This document shows, one piece after another, positions 59,232 through 64,000 of a stretch of 64,000 nucleotides of DNA. Both the position numbers and the translations under genes were made by a program. Below the pieces are notes generated by a model, which was not told the DNA's origin, searched no databases, and saw only the letters and a list, made by a program, of their open reading frames with translations. Source of the DNA: Amoebophrya sp. A120 (taxonomy: Eukaryota; Sar; Dinophyceae; Syndiniales; Amoebophryaceae); the NCBI GenBank assembly GCA_905178155.1, contig CAJINV010000002.1:11163141-11227140 (forward strand), in the 5' to 3' direction. Each line of letters opens with the position of its first letter. The stretch's first letter is position 1.

Positions 59232-62200
59232 ACTCAAGAATTGGAAATTCGCAGGGCAGCGGCAACCGCGGCGCGGCGGCTGGAATTGCAGTGCAACAGC
59301 GCCGCCGCCGGTGCGCCATGGGTTTCTGCGACGCCTTGCTCAGTGAGCATCGACTCGCGTAGATACTTTTTTTGTCTGCTCTATTCATGATACCCAGTGT
59401 AGTCGTAGTAAGTCGCAAGCCCTCAACGCCCCCATTTAATACGCGATTCAAAAGCATGCGACATACATACGTACTTTTTCACTTTCACAATTTTAATATG
59501 ACAACCAACTCAAAAACAAGAAGAAGACAACAAAACTAAACACCGGAAACAGAAAACACACCTGGAGCCCATCATTATCAAGTTAGAAGACGACACACGC
59601 TGGACACACTTGTATTTCCCTTCAGCGGCCTTCCTTGATGAAAAAGAAAATGAACGACATCTATCGCCCGTTCGCGTACATTAATATTGCATGAATAGAT
59701 TCAGTAGGACTTGCTGAAAATGAACGAACCCGATCGGTCGCGACGGTTAGGTCTCCAAATTGTGTGGACATAGATATGATGAATTTCCAGTAAGATCGTC
59801 ACACTTTAAATAAAATGGTTCTTTCGAGAAGAGTGTTACAAGTATGAAAATGCTGACGCGTGTTCTGCTTCTGTATCTGCATCTGAGTCATTAAATCAGA
59901 ATGCAAATATCCATTCATATTGTTATCTGATGATTGGATTAGAGGAATCCTCGTCTGTCTCGAATTTTCAAGAAAGAGAAACTCGAATTCTTACATATTT
60001 TCCCGCAAAAATCTATATGATAACGATAAGACAGAAGAATAAAGATTGCTAGATTATTCCTCTTTAGGATTTGATTCCAGATCCATCGAATTGAACGAAA
60101 AAAATAGTGTGAGAGTTTCGGATTTCGAAGAATATTTTTCGATGGTTCGTTCTAGGTGGAATTTTCAAGGATAAAATCGAGAGGTTGATTGGATTCATGT
60201 TGTGTGGATCGACTGATTTTTTGAAGTCATCGGATAAATTTTCAAAAATTTCCAAAAAAATAAAAATTGTGTCGTTGTGATTTCTTTCTTTTTTTTTCCA
60301 TGTCAGCGCATGGTATCAATTTTTCGAGGTTCTAAAATGAAATATCCAATTTTCAATTCTCATATCTGATCACTCTTGTGGTCGACATCAAATTTAAATC
60401 ATCTAAAAATAAATTAAAATTAAAATTTATGATCGATGAATATAGAAGAAAGTCAAAATGTGTGTCGATATGATTTTGTGAAAGAATAGAAAAATATGAT
60501 TGTTTGGTGATCATATCAATCTAGTAGGTCGGAATTGCAGGTGAGGAGGATAATTAATGTTTTCGATTTCTTCATTTTTTTCTTAAATTTCTCTTCGAAA
60601 ACTAACAAAACAAATCGAGAACAGAAGATGTTTGTTTGTTTGTTGAGATTGGTCACATGGAACCGGTTGAAAGTTGTCCTTTCTTCTCATGTGTCTAGCG
60701 CTACTTCAATAAAAAGCACAACCTGGCGGAGCTGCTTTGGCACCCGCCTTAGAAAAACTTACTGCTGCTGGGAGCGATAAACTTTTAGAAAAACTAAAAC
60801 TACAGAAAAAGAGTGTTGCAAGTAAGAGTCTTTTCTTTCTGTTACGAGTACGAAGCTTTGTAAAACCAAAGAAAGTAAAACCGTTAAAGTCGAGATAAAT
60901 AAAGTTAAAAAGTTGGTGTCGAAAGTTCGAAGGGTTCGGAAGAGTTGTAGAGTCTGTTCCTGTCGTACCAGTTTGTTTTTCAAAGTTCAGAAGTTACAAA
61001 AGTCCGAAAATAAAATTAGTAGTTGTTGTTTTTTGAACTTGTTCCTTTTTTTTTTGTCTTTTTTACTTTTTCCTCTGTGGTTGTTGCTCGCTGCAGGTCT
61101 ACTCGGATCTGTCTTACGCTTCTATCAAACCACTCGCCTACACTAAAGTTCTTTTTTTTTTTACCTCTTGTTTTAAAACGTTGTCCTTTTTGCAGCAGCT
61201 AAAGGTAGAGATTGAAGCTTTGTTTTGGAAAAGCGCGAAGGAACGGTCTGGAAGTGCGCGACTAGTAAGTTTTTAGTTTTGCCGTGGAGCTCGAAGTAGC
61301 ACTATCTACGCTGCGTCGTGACCTGTGCGCGCCCCCAGGATAACCTCACTCACCCCGTGGCCCTACCGTGTGCACAGCGGATAGCTGCAACAAACGTTGT
61401 CCGTCTAAGTATCCATCCACGGTCTAGGTCGCCATCATATCATAGATATCACCACTACCGCTGGCCCATCCTGGGTTGTCAGCCCTTGGCGACTATGAGG
61501 GAGGCCGGGCGTGGATCACTTTTGCGTCGGTGGATAAAAAGGAGAGATATTTAGCGTCTTCGGGTGTGTGGTTGCGCGCCCACCTCGGGCCGGGTGCCTG
61601 GCTGCGTGCTCGTTCGCCACGCCTGGGGGTATTTTGTCCGTCCTCCCCTTTCGGTGCTTCCACCTGATATCATTGCACTCCGGGCCCTAGTCGGGATGTC
61701 AGTCCGACTAGACTATGGTGGCCTGGCGCAGGTCACTTGCGGTGGTACTTCTGATCGGAGGGGTGGCCTCTTTGTGCGCCCCCTGCGGCGCGCGATCTTT
61801 TTGCGTCGGGTTGCTACGCAGCGTAGTAGCTGCCGGGGTCGAGAACAGAAGATAACTAATGATCACACAAAAAATAAAAAATATTCCTCCACAATATGAA
61901 AGAATTTATTGATCGACCATCCTATCTTTCATGATGATATTATGATGATGCTCGATGATGATAATATTAGGAATAACCAATATTCTATAGAATATGAGTG
62001 AATCCGAAATCTATTTCGATGATTTTGTTTTCTCTTCATATCTACTATGTTCTGGCGCATCCGATGAGGGAATTTGGGTGGAATTTCGTGGAATTTCTCG
62101 GAGAAAAAAAATTTCTCAGCGCCGGGCCCGGAGTGTAGGTAGCTAACAGCCGTGTGGTCGTTGTGTGAAAGATTTTTCCGCAGGGACAGCAGCCGGTGTG

Positions 62201-62733
62201 TTCTCTGGCGCAGGTTATCGGGGTAGACTACCCGCGTCTCCTTCTGTCCAAATATGGGGGCACATATTAGCAAGCGTGGGGAAACAGACAGCAGCGTCGT
62301 GCTCTTGAGGGTAGTCGAATCCCGATAACATGAAACCTATATCTTGCGCCAATTATTCGCAGCCCTGGACCCGAACTGCCCACGCAGGGCAAAGCTGTAG
62401 CGTTTTCGCCTGTTGCCCCTATTCTGGCGCCCGGTATGTAGTGCAATGTGCCGCTTGGGTGTAGTGCCATATCGGATATTTATGTCCGGATTTTCACTTT
62501 GGAAGAGTTGTGTTGTCTTGTGGTTGCTTCCGGGTGGGTCGCGACCTAGGTCGGAGGTCGTGTCAATCCTCTGGGTGCCTCATATTTGACATTTGCCAGA
62601 AATTTGTTTTCTTTTTGTTTTCCTTGTGTAGGAAATTTATCTGGAATTCATTTGGAATTTATCTGGAATTTGCCAACCACGACGCTATGACGAAATTCCC
62701 GAATTAGCCGGGGCAAGCTTCAAGGAAAATCTC
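59232..62733. other. No gene recognised, about 3.5 kb, largely AT-rich
   Basis: From about 59450 to 61300, and again from 61850 to 62130, the sequence is clearly AT-richer than the gene-bearing part. A GC-richer island at about 61310-61840 has short frames without family resemblance. No RNA gene was recognised. Confidence 0.5.
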
Positions 62734-63018
62734 GGAGAATCTCCTTGGCCCAAGGAGATTCTCCTGGACCCCCAGGAGAATCTCCTCCCTCCCCTCCTCC
62801 TCTCTCCTAATTTTCCATTTTTTTCTTCTTTCTTTTTTTTTCTTTTCTTTCTTTTTCCTTCATTTGCTTCCTTTTCCATCATTTGCTTCCTTTTCCTTCA
62901 TTTCCTTCTATTTCCTTCACTTCCTCCCGCTGTCTCGCTCCCCTTCTCCCAAGGAGAATCTCCTTGGCAAGGAGATTCTCCCCGAACGTGGGAGAATCTC
63001 CTTGCCAAGGAGATTCTC
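62734..63018. repeat. Three near-identical hairpins flanking a pyrimidine-rich tract
   Basis: The word GGAGAATCTCCTTGG pairs with its own reverse complement three times: 62734-62748 with 62750-62764; 62953-62966 with 62968-62981; 62992-63004 with 63006-63018. Each has a one-base loop. A single GGAGAATCTCC also occurs near 62775. The stretch 62780-62950 is almost pure C and T on this strand. Confidence 0.9.
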
Positions 63019-63059
63019 ATAGCCCGCCAGAAAACCACAAAAGCAGAACTTATCGCCCT

Positions 63060-63290
63060 TGGACGCCCGGGCGCAGTGCAATGCCAGGGGCGAGGCGCCC
63101 TCTGCGGCCCAAGCCGCACCTTCAAGGGCGGGCGCACTGCCCTATGCGGCCCGACGCAGACGCAAGCTCAAGGGCGCAAGGCCCTACGAAGCCTTTCCCG
63201 GGCGCCCTGCCGACTATGGCGCCGCGCTCGAGGGCGGTTTGCCCCATGCAACCTCACATCAACATCAAGTGCACTGCCCTATAAAGCCCG
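63060..63290. repeat. Degenerate GC-rich repeat with a period of about 42 bp
   Basis: GCCCTCTGCGGCCC (63097), GCCCTATGCGGCCC (63139) and GCCCTACGAAGCC (63181) are spaced 42 bp apart, with TCAAGGGCG-like words between them. More diverged copies follow (TGCCCCATGCAACC, GCCCTATAAAGCCC). Confidence 0.65.
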
Positions 63291-64000
63291 AAGAACGGCC
63301 GCAATTTCACGGCCATTTTGCGCGATGTGGCCGGTGCTGGGTCGCAACGAAAAGCAAGTCGCCCCTCGACCGCTTTACCGGCAACTCGCCTCTCAGCCGT
63401 TCGCACCACAGCGCATCAGAGGCAGATCACCCCGCACCCGCTCCGAAGCGACCTCAAAGGCAAACCACCCCCACGACCAACTAGAATCGACCTCAAACGA
63501 AACACAAATCGCGCCAGGCAAGTCGCACAACAAAAGCTCAACCCCAACCAAGGGCCAGGCGCCCGGCAGCCGCTCAGGCGCTGCATGCTTGCGCGCAATT
63601 TGAAAGGGAGGCCACCCCTCAGCAACTCCAGCGTGATTGCAAGAGCAGCGCGCCCCGGGCTGTTCATCTGGCGCGATTTCAAGGGCGCCCCGCCAAATCG
63701 GGCCCTTTTTAACGGCCGGAACAGCAGGCCCTGCAACTTGCGGCGACCGGCACCCCAGCCACACACTGAGATGGTGACTCGGCAGCAAACCCGTGGACCC
63801 ACGACCCGGGGTAGCCCGAGAACAGCACTCCAAATGCCCACACCCAAGAAGCAAAAACGCGCCCCCGTGGAAAGAATTTTCGCCGGCCAGCCGCGAGCGA
63901 ACGCGTATGGCCCTCGGCGTAGGGCAACGAAGAAGAAGGGCACGCCCGCGGCAGGCGCGCGAAAAAAATTGTGTCGGCCACCCGTGCAAGAAACTAGAAG
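63291..64000. other. GC-rich end of the window; no gene supported
   Basis: Open frames on both strands (the longest about 198 aa on the minus strand) appear to result from high GC content and degenerate repeats such as TTTGAGGTCG. No recognisable protein family was seen. Confidence 0.4.

Noticed and set aside
63393-63989. 198-codon minus-strand frame, with overlapping frames on both strands
   Set aside because: GC-rich repetitive DNA keeps many frames open; no recognisable domain or consistent reading frame.
1-64000. Search by eye for the dinoflagellate spliced-leader gene and for CRISPR arrays
   Set aside because: No CCGTAGCCATTTTGGCTCAAG-like sequence and no regular spacer-repeat array was found.

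Overview
The window looks like nuclear DNA of an alveolate, most likely a dinoflagellate of the syndinian (Amoebophrya-like) type. This is an inference from four things. The genes are intron-rich and every recognisable one lies on the + strand. There is a cytosolic HSP90 with a C-terminal MEEVD. There is a secreted coiled-coil protein of a kind abundant in dinoflagellates. Many introns are themselves transposon-like, with terminal inverted repeats (TIRs) and 5-bp target-site duplications (TSDs), and several cannot be removed with GT-AG borders; introner elements and unusual splice sites have been reported for Amoebophrya genomes. No spliced leader, tRNA, rRNA, CRISPR or operon-like feature was recognised.

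Layout, all genes +: 2-675 end of a truncated gene; 2821-8183 large disordered protein with two C2HC fingers; 9723-14753 SAS-4/CPAP-type centriole protein, identified by its C-terminal TCP10/G-box domain; 16291-16765 hairpin minisatellite; 17353-19508 unknown protein with helical segments; 19968-21322 a 1.36-kb TIR element with 5-bp TSD; 21529-22362 weak hypothetical gene; 23893-26900 long coiled-coil protein; 27694-30846 HSP90 (five exons, 708 aa); 32007-36869 large disordered protein; 37863-41880 secreted dinoflagellate coiled-coil protein, crowded with introners; about 42560-43793 weak hypothetical gene; 46081-50830 secretory, single-pass Ala/Lys/Glu-rich protein (1272 aa, all introns phase 0); 53014-59231 major-facilitator transporter of SLC43/FMP42 type; 59232-64000 no gene seen, AT-rich then pyrimidine/hairpin then GC-rich repeats.

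Two things stand out. First, a family of introners with the plan TSD-TATSC...GSATA-TSD. Their removal restores the reading frame exactly, often with no GT-AG option. One intron (41157-41312) shares its TIR with the free-standing 1.36-kb element, which links intron gain to a mobile element. Second, the transporter gene carries two alternative versions of the same exon block: an uninterrupted one (55491-55785) and a diverged one (56923-58443) split by TIR-bearing introns. Both have the same splice phases at both outer ends, so they could act as mutually exclusive cassettes.

The genes do not form one pathway. The centriole protein, the coiled-coil protein, HSP90, the two secretory coiled-coil proteins and the transporter are simply co-oriented neighbours, as is common in dinoflagellates.
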